Shown: positions 1-8,663 of the stretch, one piece after another
Numbering within the stretch: the stretch's first letter is position 1
Layout of the letters: each line of letters begins with the position of its first letter
Notes under the pieces: generated by a model
What the model was told of the DNA's origin: nothing
Databases searched by the model: none
The model's input: the letters and a program-made list of their open reading frames with translations, nothing else
Position numbers and translations under genes: made by a program
Assembly: GCA_903839795.1 (NCBI GenBank)
Contig: CAIMDR010000593.1
Coordinates: 1-11,464, forward strand
DNA from: an uncultured Methylococcaceae bacterium
GTDB taxonomy: Bacteria > Pseudomonadota > Gammaproteobacteria > Methylococcales > Methylomonadaceae
Length of the DNA stretch: 11,464 nt
Direction: 5' to 3'

Positions 1-75
1 CCCCTCTTTGAAAAAGAGGGGTTAGGGGAGATTTTTTAAATAAATCCCCCTCAATCCCCCTTTTTCAAAGGGGGA
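1..75. repeat. Large imperfect dyad made of two G/C-tract hairpins
   Basis: Two short perfect hairpins sit at the ends: 1-21 (9-bp stem CCCCTCTTT with loop GAA) and 55-75 (9-bp stem TCCCCCTTT with loop TTC). The two are also imperfect inverted copies of each other: the strand from about 10 to 33 pairs with about 42 to 66, so the whole stretch can fold into one long cruciform. The window begins at the first base of this structure, so it may continue to the left. Repeats with runs of C, then TTT, then AAA and runs of G are common dispersed intergenic elements in bacteria; placing this one in a named family would need a genome comparison. Confidence 0.75.
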
Positions 76-134
76 GGTGAATACTTACATATTTTTTAAG
101 TTTTCACATTCCTACGTACGAGCACGAGTGGTAA

Positions 135-330
135 GGCAACTCGCAATAAATAAGCCCCCAATTTGGAGTGCAAACCCAGGTTTTGTACACCGGTCTTTAG
201 ACCGCTAGGAATAAATAATCTTCCACTTTATAGTCTCCACACGCTTCGTAAACAGCGTTGTAGGAATCATTAAGTCGGAGGTGCTTCCAGAGTCAGGCAA
301 TGATTGGGATGTTATTTATTGCGAGTTACC
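135..330. mobile_element. MITE-like element A (196 bp, terminal inverted repeats)
   Basis: The left end GGCAACTCGCAATAAATAA (135-153) and the reverse complement of the right end (312-330) match at 18 of 19 positions. Extending inward to 162 and 303 gives 24 of 28 matches. TAA flanks both outer ends (132-134 and 331-333), which could be a 3-bp target duplication. No open reading frame in it looks like a protein, so it would be non-autonomous and moved by a transposase elsewhere. A perfect 6-bp hairpin, CGGTCT-TT-AGACCG, lies inside at 191-204. I do not recognise the family. It could instead be the fused ends of a deleted insertion sequence. Confidence 0.6.
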
Positions 331-344
331 TAAAACAAAAACTC

Positions 345-382
345 CCTTTCACCTTTCACCTTTCACCTTTTACCTTTTACCT
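345..382. repeat. Heptanucleotide tandem array downstream of ispF
   Basis: Five head-to-tail 7-mers on the plus strand: CCTTTCA three times (345-365), CCTTTTA twice (366-379), then a partial CCT. On the coding strand this reads as repeats of the form AAGGTGA or AAGGTAA beginning three bases past the ispF stop codon. The 7-bp phase recalls the short tandemly repeated repetitive (STRR) sequences of cyanobacteria, but kinship is not implied. The related heptamers AAGGCGC, AAGGCTA and AAGGTTG occur in the terminator at 3247-3298. Confidence 0.8.
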
Positions 383-385
383 GCT

Positions 386-859
386 TTATTTTTCAATCAA
401 GACAATGGCTTGTACGGCAATGCCTTCTTTACGACCTTCAAAGCCCAGCTTTTCTGTGGTGGTGGCTTTTACATTAATACAATCAATGTCCACGTTTAAA
501 TCATCGGCAATGTTTTGGCACATCGCAATAATATGGGGTGCCATTTTAGGGGCTTGGGCAATGATAGTCATATCGGCATTAACCAGTTGATAGCCTTTAT
601 CCTGCACGATGCCGTAGACATGTCGCAACAAGACCCGGCTGTCCGCACCTTTAAATTCAGGATCGGTATCAGGAAAATGTTTGCCTATATCACCTAAGGC
701 CGCCGCGCCCAGCAAGGCGTCACATAAAGCATGCAGCACGACATCGCCATCGGAATGCGCTTCCAGACCTTGCTCATAGTCAATTTTGACACCGCCCAAG
801 ATCACCTCACCACCGTCTTTAAAGCGGTGTACATCATAGCCCATGCCTACTCTAATCAT
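386..859 (-). CDS. ispF: 2-C-methyl-D-erythritol 2,4-cyclodiphosphate synthase
   Basis: IspF converts 4-diphosphocytidyl-methylerythritol 2-phosphate to the 2,4-cyclodiphosphate, releasing CMP, in the MEP isoprenoid pathway in the cytoplasm. The 157-residue length is normal for the family. The divalent-metal ligands are visible as D9 and H11 in GYDVHRF and H43 in [12 protein letters not shown]. The HSDGD loop is at 35-39, and the conserved [18 protein letters not shown] stretch at 131-148 contributes to the active site. The start ATG lies inside the end of ispD (8-bp overlap), and a GGAG sits 7 bases upstream, inside the last ispD codons; this supports translational coupling. After the stop there is no clear terminator and no truD, the usual next gene in many gammaproteobacteria; repeats follow instead. 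Confidence 0.97.
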   Translation of the reverse strand: MIRVGMGYDVHRFKDGGEVILGGVKIDYEQGLEAHSDGDVVLHALCDALLGAAALGDIGKHFPDTDPEFKGADSRVLLRHVYGIVQDKGYQLVNADMTIIAQAPKMAPHIIAMCQNIADDLNVDIDCINVKATTTEKLGFEGRKEGIAVQAIVLIEK

Positions 860-1550
860 TTTGATGCTCCATATAAAATTGCGCTAATGCCAAGTCTTCG
901 GGTCGGGTAATTTTTATATTATCAGGACGACCTTCAACGATTTTGGGTTGCAAGCCTTGTAATTCTAGGGCGCTGGCTTCATCGGTTATGGCTGGATTGC
1001 CTTCCGCCGCCTCCAGTGCACTTTTTAACAAGCCATAACGAAACATCTGCGGCGTTAATGCCCGCCAGATATGACGTCGATCCAAGGTACCAACGATACC
1101 GTTACCCTGGACATTTTTTAACGTGTCGTGTGACGATAAAGCAAGAATGCCACCGACATCATCATTGACCAACGAGGTTATAAGATGGTGTATATCAGTC
1201 GTCGTAATGCAGGGTCTGGCCGCATCATGCACCAGCACCCAATCATTATCCGAGGCTAGTTCGCGTATCGATTTTAATGCGGACAGTACCGAATCCGCCC
1301 GCTCTTTGCCACCTGCGGCAGTAATGACCTGTTGATGAGCTGACACGTCAAGCTCAGGCCAGTAAGGATCTTCTTTTGAAATTGCCACGGCCACGGCCGT
1401 AAAAACGTCCGCTTTTAACAAGCGCAACAAGGTATGCTCGATGACTGTTTTACCGTCAAGTTCCAGATATTGTTTGGGTCGATCTGCGTTCATGCGTTTG
1501 CCAACACCGGCCGCAGGAACAACAGCCCAAAATTTTATTGAATGGGTCAT
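852..1550 (-). CDS. ispD: 2-C-methyl-D-erythritol 4-phosphate cytidylyltransferase
   Basis: IspD couples CTP to methylerythritol 4-phosphate, giving 4-diphosphocytidyl-methylerythritol and pyrophosphate, the step two before IspF. The 232 residues show the nucleotidyltransferase signature PAAGVGKRM (12-20), with R19 and K26 of the R...PKQY motif matching the catalytic Arg and Lys of E. coli IspD. VHDAARP follows (D109), then [14 protein letters not shown] (157-170) and [14 protein letters not shown] with K213. The last codons overlap ispF. The chosen ATG has no obvious Shine-Dalgarno sequence (CTTTTCTTACCC precedes it), so the start is less certain than the identity. The 87 bp upstream hold a 6-bp hairpin at 1573-1589 but no convincing promoter, so transcription may come from the genes above. 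Confidence 0.96.
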   Translation of the reverse strand: MTHSIKFWAVVPAAGVGKRMNADRPKQYLELDGKTVIEHTLLRLLKADVFTAVAVAISKEDPYWPELDVSAHQQVITAAGGKERADSVLSALKSIRELASDNDWVLVHDAARPCITTTDIHHLITSLVNDDVGGILALSSHDTLKNVQGNGIVGTLDRRHIWRALTPQMFRYGLLKSALEAAEGNPAITDEASALELQGLQPKIVEGRPDNIKITRPEDLALAQFYMEHQND

Positions 1551-1637
1551 GGGTAAGAAAAGTTAGAAGGTCAAGCTAAAAGGTAGCTTTACAAGGCTTG
1601 GATGGATAAAGCCGGAATACTGGATGAAGCGCGACCA

Positions 1638-1943
1638 TTAACGCCTTTTTCTTCTGCTTCGTGTTGATCGTGGCAGTATGACGTTATTAAGATCAATTTC
1701 ATCATAAATTTTATCAAAAATTTCGTCTTCTGTAGGAGGCGAATATTGATTGGCTAATGCATTTGTTATGCCTATAAAAGCATAGCAACTCATACTAAGG
1801 CTAACCGTTCCAATCAAAACGCCTATTTCAAAAGAAATAGCTGGAAATAGCCATACCAAGCAAAAAGCCACCCCAACACTCATAGCCAGGAACAATGACA
1901 ATGCCACTAAAAAAACAATGATTACTAAAAAAAACTTTAACAT
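1638..1943 (-). CDS. Small two-helix membrane protein, unknown function
   Basis: I do not recognise this 101-residue protein. It has two strongly hydrophobic segments at about 4-33 and 37-62. A polar tail follows, with an acidic run around TEDEIFDKIYDEID (71-84) and a very basic end (RSTRSRRKRR). The positive tail suggests both ends face the cytoplasm. The start is supported by a GGAG six bases before the ATG. It is the last of three same-strand genes inserted between ftsB and ispD, 78 bp after the channel gene. It ends 87 bp before ispD. Its function might be tied to the channel, but only adjacency supports that. Confidence 0.7.
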   Translation of the reverse strand: MLKFFLVIIVFLVALSLFLAMSVGVAFCLVWLFPAISFEIGVLIGTVSLSMSCYAFIGITNALANQYSPPTEDEIFDKIYDEIDLNNVILPRSTRSRRKRR

Positions 1944-2021
1944 TTAGGACTCCAATACGTTGACTGACTTGCCTGACATTCTGCGCTATTTATCACAACA
2001 ATCCGGTAATCAACTATAAAA

Positions 2022-2513
2022 CTAGGCGTTGTCTTTTCCGGCACCTGATGACAACTTTTTTTCCAGTGCTGTCATGCGCTTGTGTAACCGTGCCAATTCA
2101 TGAAGAATCTGATTTTCTTCAGTCTCGATACGACTCGTGTCCTGCTCAATTTGTCGCACATTCTGACCCCAGATATTCATGTCTTTACCGATTAGCGTCA
2201 CTGACACTATTGCGGTAAACATCGAAAATAAAGCCAGCCCGAATAATATCAGTGCAGCCGACAACAACCGTCCCAAAAACGAGGTTGGTACTACGTCACC
2301 AAAACCCACATGCGTCATGGTGACCCAAGCAGACCATATCCCGTCAAACAGCGAGTGGATATTAGGATCAATCATATAAAGCATAAAACCGGAAGCAATA
2401 GTCACTGCAAAAGCCAGCGTGAGTAAATAAACCAGAGCTCGTTTCTGACTCAAATCATTGAGCAGACTTTTAAACAGACTTAACGCTTCAGTCAGTATCA
2501 TTATAATTTTCAT
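2022..2513 (-). CDS. Two-helix potassium channel family protein with C-terminal coiled coil
   Basis: The 163-residue protein has the layout of a KcsA-like (ion_trans_2) channel subunit, which would work as a tetramer in the inner membrane. A cytoplasmic N-terminus comes first, then TM1 at about 27-48, a pore helix at about 55-66, a selectivity filter at 67-73 and TM2 at about 80-108. A helical tail at about 116-155, with heptad-like spacing of hydrophobic residues, looks like a coiled coil. The filter is THVGFGD, where the canonical sequence is TVGYGD: GFG is tolerated in known K+ channels, while the His before the Val is unusual. There is no RCK or other regulatory domain. GAGAG lies just upstream of the ATG. 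Selectivity for K+ is predicted from the filter, not shown. Confidence 0.85.
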   Translation of the reverse strand: MKIIMILTEALSLFKSLLNDLSQKRALVYLLTLAFAVTIASGFMLYMIDPNIHSLFDGIWSAWVTMTHVGFGDVVPTSFLGRLLSAALILFGLALFSMFTAIVSVTLIGKDMNIWGQNVRQIEQDTSRIETEENQILHELARLHKRMTALEKKLSSGAGKDNA

Positions 2514-2576
2514 AACACTCTCTTTATTTTCAGGATAATGGCGTTATTTTTAATACGCTGTTGTTGACGACAAGTT

Positions 2577-3116
2577 TCAGCAGAGCACCACAAGCAAGAT
2601 TAGCCCCGGGATAATTCCCAAGATCAACCCGATAACAATAGCGATTGTTTCTCCTGTTGAATAGCTGCATCCAACTTTACCCACTTTCAATGAAGCCGCT
2701 CGGTCATTATCGAGCCCTGCCAGCATCATACCGGAAAACTCGTCGGCAACTTGGTCTGGCGTATCGGCTGCTTCAATACGTGAACGTGCATCGCTGAGCT
2801 GGTTTTCGGCCAGGCGCAAATCTTCGCTAAAAGGCATAATGGAGCGGGCATTACTGAGTGCATCGATGGCCTCAGCGGTCGGGGCAAGAGCCAGAATACG
2901 TGCCTCGTTGACGCTACCTGCTTTTGATATTTCATCACGTAAACGAACAAGTTCGGGATGCTCTGTCGCTTCAGAGGAACATGAAGCCGTAGCCAAATCC
3001 AAAGACTCTAGCGTAGGCCAGCCAGTTGCAGAGGCGGTATTCGACATCATAAAAACGGTGGCCAGAGTGCTCACCAGCATCATGACTACCAACAAAGATC
3101 TTTTACTTTTAGTCAT
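2577..3116 (-). CDS. Exported protein with signal peptide and C-terminal membrane anchor, unknown function
   Basis: I do not recognise this 179-residue protein. Residues 1-30 form a clear signal peptide: a basic start (TKSKR), a hydrophobic core and an AxA cleavage site after A30. The mature part (31-155) is polar and probably helical, with repeated E/D/R/A patterns, and carries C46 and C150, which could form a disulphide in the periplasm. Residues 156-178 are a Gly- and Ile-rich hydrophobic helix, and the protein ends in C179. This fits a periplasmic domain tethered by its C-terminus. AAGGA about 7 bases upstream of the ATG supports the start. It lies 63 bp before the channel gene on the same strand and is the first gene after the ftsB terminator, so it probably leads a new transcript. 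Confidence 0.7.
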   Translation of the reverse strand: MTKSKRSLLVVMMLVSTLATVFMMSNTASATGWPTLESLDLATASCSSEATEHPELVRLRDEISKAGSVNEARILALAPTAEAIDALSNARSIMPFSEDLRLAENQLSDARSRIEAADTPDQVADEFSGMMLAGLDNDRAASLKVGKVGCSYSTGETIAIVIGLILGIIPGLILLVVLC

Positions 3117-3184
3117 AAATTTTTCCTTAACGGCTCATGCCGGTAGCAAGGCCTGAATATTAATTTAATTTAAATAAACCCGTG

Positions 3185-3190
3185 AGTATA
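3185..3190 (-). promoter_or_regulatory. Possible -10 box for the three-gene insert
   Basis: TATACT on the minus strand matches the sigma-70 -10 consensus at five of six positions and lies about 70 bp before the start codon at 3116. No good -35 box is found 16-18 bp upstream. A promoter in this gap is expected because a terminator lies just upstream at 3247-3298. Confidence 0.25.
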
Positions 3191-3246
3191 ACTAACGGCT
3201 TCATAGTGCACCTTGGTCACGCTCTTCGAAAAAACCATGAAAAAGA

Positions 3247-3298
3247 AAAGGCGCAAGGCTAAAGGTTGAAAAAAAAACACCTTTAGCCTTGCGCCTTT
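3247..3298 (-). terminator. Strong hairpin terminator after ftsB
   Basis: A perfect 20-bp inverted repeat (3247-3266 with 3279-3298; left arm AAAGGCGCAAGGCTAAAGGT) encloses a 12-base A-rich loop. On the minus strand the stem ends in TTT and runs into TCTTTTTC, a U-rich tract, so it should end transcripts of eno-ftsB. It starts 15 bases past the ftsB stop codon. The plus strand has a shorter T-run after the stem and no gene to serve. The stem is built of heptamers (AAGGCGC, AAGGCTA, AAGG...). Confidence 0.85.
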
Positions 3299-3313
3299 AA
3301 CCTGCCGTCAGCC

Positions 3314-3583
3314 TTATTCAAGAACCTGAAAAAAAGTCTCGCCTTCTCGCATCATCCCTAATTCATCCCTGGCTCTTTCTTCCAGTGCTTCCTGTCCTTT
3401 TCTTAAGTCCTCTACTTCAGCATAAAGCGTTTCATTACGTTCCTTTTTTTCTTCTACCTGCTCATTAAGGTCATCAAGTCGCAGTTGAAGTGCCGTTATC
3501 TCTGCAATACCGCCATCGCCCTGCCATAACCGGTATTGCAGAAGAATAATCAACAACGTAATGATTGAAAGAAGATATTTCAT
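3314..3583 (-). CDS. ftsB: Cell division protein FtsB
   Basis: FtsB is a bitopic inner-membrane protein that joins FtsL and FtsQ in the divisome and helps activate septal peptidoglycan synthesis. The 89-residue form has a short cytoplasmic start, one membrane helix (about 2-17), a W20-containing juxtamembrane GDGGI segment and a periplasmic coiled coil (about 28-62). The conserved end is EERARDELGMMREGETFF (68-85). The ATG at 3583 is preferred. An in-frame TTG at 3619 would add 12 residues, but it falls inside the hairpin after eno and makes the N-terminus atypical. Neither start has a clear Shine-Dalgarno sequence. Its position directly after eno is the classical gammaproteobacterial arrangement; the usual next gene, ispD, has been displaced. 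Confidence 0.93.
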   Translation of the reverse strand: MKYLLSIITLLIILLQYRLWQGDGGIAEITALQLRLDDLNEQVEEKKERNETLYAEVEDLRKGQEALEERARDELGMMREGETFFQVLE

Positions 3584-3616
3584 AATTTTAAAGTAAAATA
3601 CATCAGGCCAAAGACG

Positions 3617-3635
3617 CAAGATTTTTCAAATCTTG
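3617..3635 (-). promoter_or_regulatory. Intercistronic hairpin between eno and ftsB
   Basis: CAAGATTT-TTC-AAATCTTG forms a perfect 8-bp stem with a 3-base loop, 13 bases past the eno stop codon and about 33 bases before the ftsB ATG. No U-tract follows on the minus strand, so it is more likely an mRNA-stabilising or processing structure than a full terminator. It could help set the large difference in output expected between enolase and FtsB; that role is inference. Confidence 0.5.
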
Positions 3636-3648
3636 TGCCTTAAAAGTT

Positions 3649-4929
<1,281 letters not shown>

Positions 4930-4950
4930 TTACTTAATGACTCCAGGGTT

Positions 4951-4985
4951 AAAAAATAATAAAAATTGTCCCAATTTATGGGCAA
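4951..4985 (-). terminator. Terminator-like hairpin with U-tract just before eno
   Basis: On the minus strand TTGCCCA-TAAAT-TGGGACAA (4985 down to 4966) forms a 7-bp stem with one bulged A. A T-rich run (TTTTTATTATTTTTT) follows down to 4951. This fits an intrinsic terminator for the pyrG-kdsA-Uma2 unit. It lies only about 22 bases before the eno start, so it would either be a terminator followed by an overlapping eno promoter or an attenuator. Confidence 0.55.
4956..4985 (-). promoter_or_regulatory. Possible eno promoter overlapping the hairpin
   Basis: TTGCCC (4980-4985, 4 of 6 to the -35 consensus) and TATTAT (4956-4961, 5 of 6 to the -10 consensus) are separated by 18 bp. The expected transcript start near 4950 would leave a leader of about 20 bases containing the eno GGAG. 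The -35 box lies inside the terminator stem, so the two roles share bases. AT-rich sequence readily gives such matches, so this is tentative. Confidence 0.35.
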
Positions 4986-5040
4986 GTAGGTATAGCTTTA
5001 ATTGGCAGGGAAGTTATGGCAATACTAGCAACTGGCTCAT

Positions 5041-5649
5041 CTAACTGTCTTTAAATAACGTAGTCAAATCAATCGCTAAATCAGGAAATAAATAAGGTAT
5101 TGCTAAATCATCACCTGCATAACTACTGGCTAATTGATAGCTATTATTTTCGTCGTTTAAAACAAATTGCTGAATAACTTCCTCGTAAGGATAAACCAGC
5201 CAATATTCTTTTACGCCACTTTCGGCATACAACGCATGTTTGGTTTTGACTTCTTTTTTAGAGTTTCCCTTCGACAAAATTTCAATAATCCAATCAGGTG
5301 AACCATTGCAACCTTGTTCATCCAGTTTACTGTTGTCGCAAATCACACAAATATCAGGCTGTACGACTGTGGTAATTTCTTTGTTGGCTAATAGCGATTT
5401 AGTACGGTCATATAAACGCACATCAAACGGTGCTGAAAATACTTGGCAGGCTTTGTTTTCAAAATAATAAAACAAGCGACTGCTCAAATAAATAGAAAGT
5501 CGTTGATGTTTAACGTTTGGCGCAGGCGACATCAGTTGAATCTTGCCTTTAATTAACTCTATCGCCTCATTTAACTGCCATGTCAAATAATCCGCATAAC
5601 TATAACTGGTCGTTAAATCGAGTTGCGATAACTGCGTAATTTTAGTCAT
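5041..5649 (-). CDS. Uma2 family (DUF820) PD-(D/E)XK nuclease-like protein
   Basis: The 202-residue protein matches the Uma2 family, whose fold is that of restriction-type endonucleases and whose cellular role is mostly unknown. Visible hallmarks are the N-terminal IELIKGKIQLMSPAP segment (30-44) and H48. VQPDICVI has D99, and PDWIIEILSKGN has E123, where the family usually reads EVLSPS. The closing K-x-x-x-Y-x-x-x-G-V-K-E-Y-W-L-V pattern runs from about 137 to 152. The acidic pair D99/E123 and nearby lysines suit a metal-dependent nuclease site. No Shine-Dalgarno sequence is evident. It follows kdsA by 20 bp and interrupts the usual kdsA-eno pair. It looks more AT-rich than its neighbours (my rough count of its last 60 bases is about 28% GC), which suggests transfer. 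No toxin, antitoxin or methylase partner is next to it. Confidence 0.85.
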   Translation of the reverse strand: MTKITQLSQLDLTTSYSYADYLTWQLNEAIELIKGKIQLMSPAPNVKHQRLSIYLSSRLFYYFENKACQVFSAPFDVRLYDRTKSLLANKEITTVVQPDICVICDNSKLDEQGCNGSPDWIIEILSKGNSKKEVKTKHALYAESGVKEYWLVYPYEEVIQQFVLNDENNSYQLASSYAGDDLAIPYLFPDLAIDLTTLFKDS

Positions 5650-5669
5650 GGGATTTAATACCAGAATAA

Positions 5670-6502
5670 TTACAAAGTTGTTTCAATGAATGGCTGGCGT
5701 TTAACTGCATTATCTAAAACCAATAAGGTTTCTAATAATTCTTGCATTCTGTACATGGGCCAAGCGTTGGGGCCATCACTTTTAGCTTCCGCTGGATTAG
5801 GATGGGTTTCCATAAATAATCCGGCAACGCCTACAGCGATGGCAGCTCTAGCCAATACCGGCACAAATTCCCGCTGTCCACCTGAGCAAGTACCTTGTCC
5901 ACCGGGCAATTGTACGGAATGGGTCGCATCAAAAACCACGGGGCAATGGGTGTCTCTCATCACGGCTAACGAACGCATGTCGGAAACCAGGTTGTTATAA
6001 CCAAAAGACACGCCGCGCTCACAGACCATAATATGCTGATTGCCGGTAGCTTTGGCTTTATTGGCGACATGCACCATATCCCAAGGCGCAAGAAACTGGC
6101 CTTTTTTGATATTGACCGGTATGCCTTGTGAGGCGACCTGCTGAATAAAATTGGTTTGACGGCATAAAAAAGCCGGTGTTTGCATGACGTCAACCACGCT
6201 GGCAACTTCAGCTAAGGGCGTGTCTTCATGGACATCCGTTAACACCGGAACACCTATTTGTTGCTTAACTTTTTCCAGTATTTCCAGGCCCTTATCTATC
6301 CCCAAACCCCTAAAACTTTCGTGTGACGAGCGATTGGCTTTATCAAACGATGATTTGTAAATAAACGGGATATTTAAGGCGGTTGTTAATTCTTTAAGAT
6401 AACCCGCTGTATCCAGTGCCAACTGCTCGCTTTCAATCACGCAAGGGCCGGCGATTAAGAAAAACGGCTGATCTAATCCAACTTCAAAACCACATAATTT
6501 CA

Positions 6503-6503
<1 letters not shown>
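5670..6503 (-). CDS. kdsA: 3-deoxy-8-phosphooctulonate (KDO-8-P) synthase
   Basis: KdsA condenses phosphoenolpyruvate with arabinose 5-phosphate to give KDO 8-phosphate, for the LPS inner core. The 277 residues fill the TIM-barrel family length. Motifs seen are IAGPCVIES (17-25), [12 protein letters not shown] (49-60), LTDVHE (88-93), [13 protein letters not shown] (131-143), [12 protein letters not shown] (191-202) and METHPNP (231-237). KSDGPN (241-246) completes the set. C21, H195, E232 and D243 match the four metal ligands of the Aquifex-type, metal-dependent enzyme. The E. coli type has Asn in place of this Cys. The start ATG shares one base with the pyrG stop codon (TAATG), so translation is probably coupled. 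Confidence 0.97.
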
Positions 6504-8321
<1,818 letters not shown>

Positions 8322-8519
8322 GCATAGGTATCTACACAACTCGTCATCCCGGCAGGGATTGCCGGAATCCAGATGCCATGGATGGCAATCTTGAATTACA
8401 CAAACCATTTTTTTAGCCATTTGAAGCTATTTTTGATCTAATTTTTCACATCCCTGTGCCTTGGATTCCGGCAATCTCTACCTAAATAATACTACTTTTA
8501 TTTGTGTAGATACCTATGC
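8322..8519. mobile_element. MITE-like element B (198 bp) with nested inverted repeats
   Basis: Perfect 18-bp terminal inverted repeats, GCATAGGTATCTACACAA at 8322-8339 and its complement at 8502-8519, bound the element. A second perfect 15-bp inverted pair, GATTGCCGGAATCCA at 8357-8371 and 8462-8476, is nested inside. The left half also has a REP-like hairpin, CCGGCA-GGGAT-TGCCGG (8349-8365), and a second hairpin TGCCA-TGGA-TGGCA (8374-8387). The flanks TGAAAG (8316-8321) and TTAAAG (8520-8525) match at five of six positions and may be a decayed target duplication. There is no coding sequence. It separates the oxidoreductase gene from pyrG and could carry signals acting on either. Confidence 0.65.
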
Positions 8520-8663
8520 TTAAAGGGATGGTATCCGTTAATACCGAAAATACTTACCTAAAAATCTATATGTTTGTTTTTCACCTGCGGCTTATTAGCT
8601 TTATTTCTATGACATAGTAAAGTGTACGCAATGCACACCACTCACCTTAGCCTCGAAATAGCC
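8520..8663. other. 3' flank of the oxidoreductase gene
   Basis: No gene is seen. Small dyads occur: GGTAT...ATACC near 8529-8544, CTATG-A-CATAG at 8607-8617 and an imperfect GTGTACGC...GCACAC pair near 8622-8637. None has the stem and U-tract expected of a convincing intrinsic terminator on the minus strand. Confidence 0.3.

Noticed and set aside
345..382. CRISPR array
   Set aside because: The units are 7 bp with no spacers, and no cas gene is present.
281..590. Plus-strand open frames over the ispF 3' end
   Set aside because: They translate the heptamer array and the antisense of ispF, with no family features and no ribosome binding site.
1573..1589. Hairpin before ispD as a terminator for the three-gene insert
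   Set aside because: The stem is only 6 bp and no U-tract follows on the minus strand.
2726..2950. Minus-strand open frame of 74 codons within the secreted-protein gene
   Set aside because: It is a shadow in another frame of a gene with a clear signal peptide, start and ribosome binding site.
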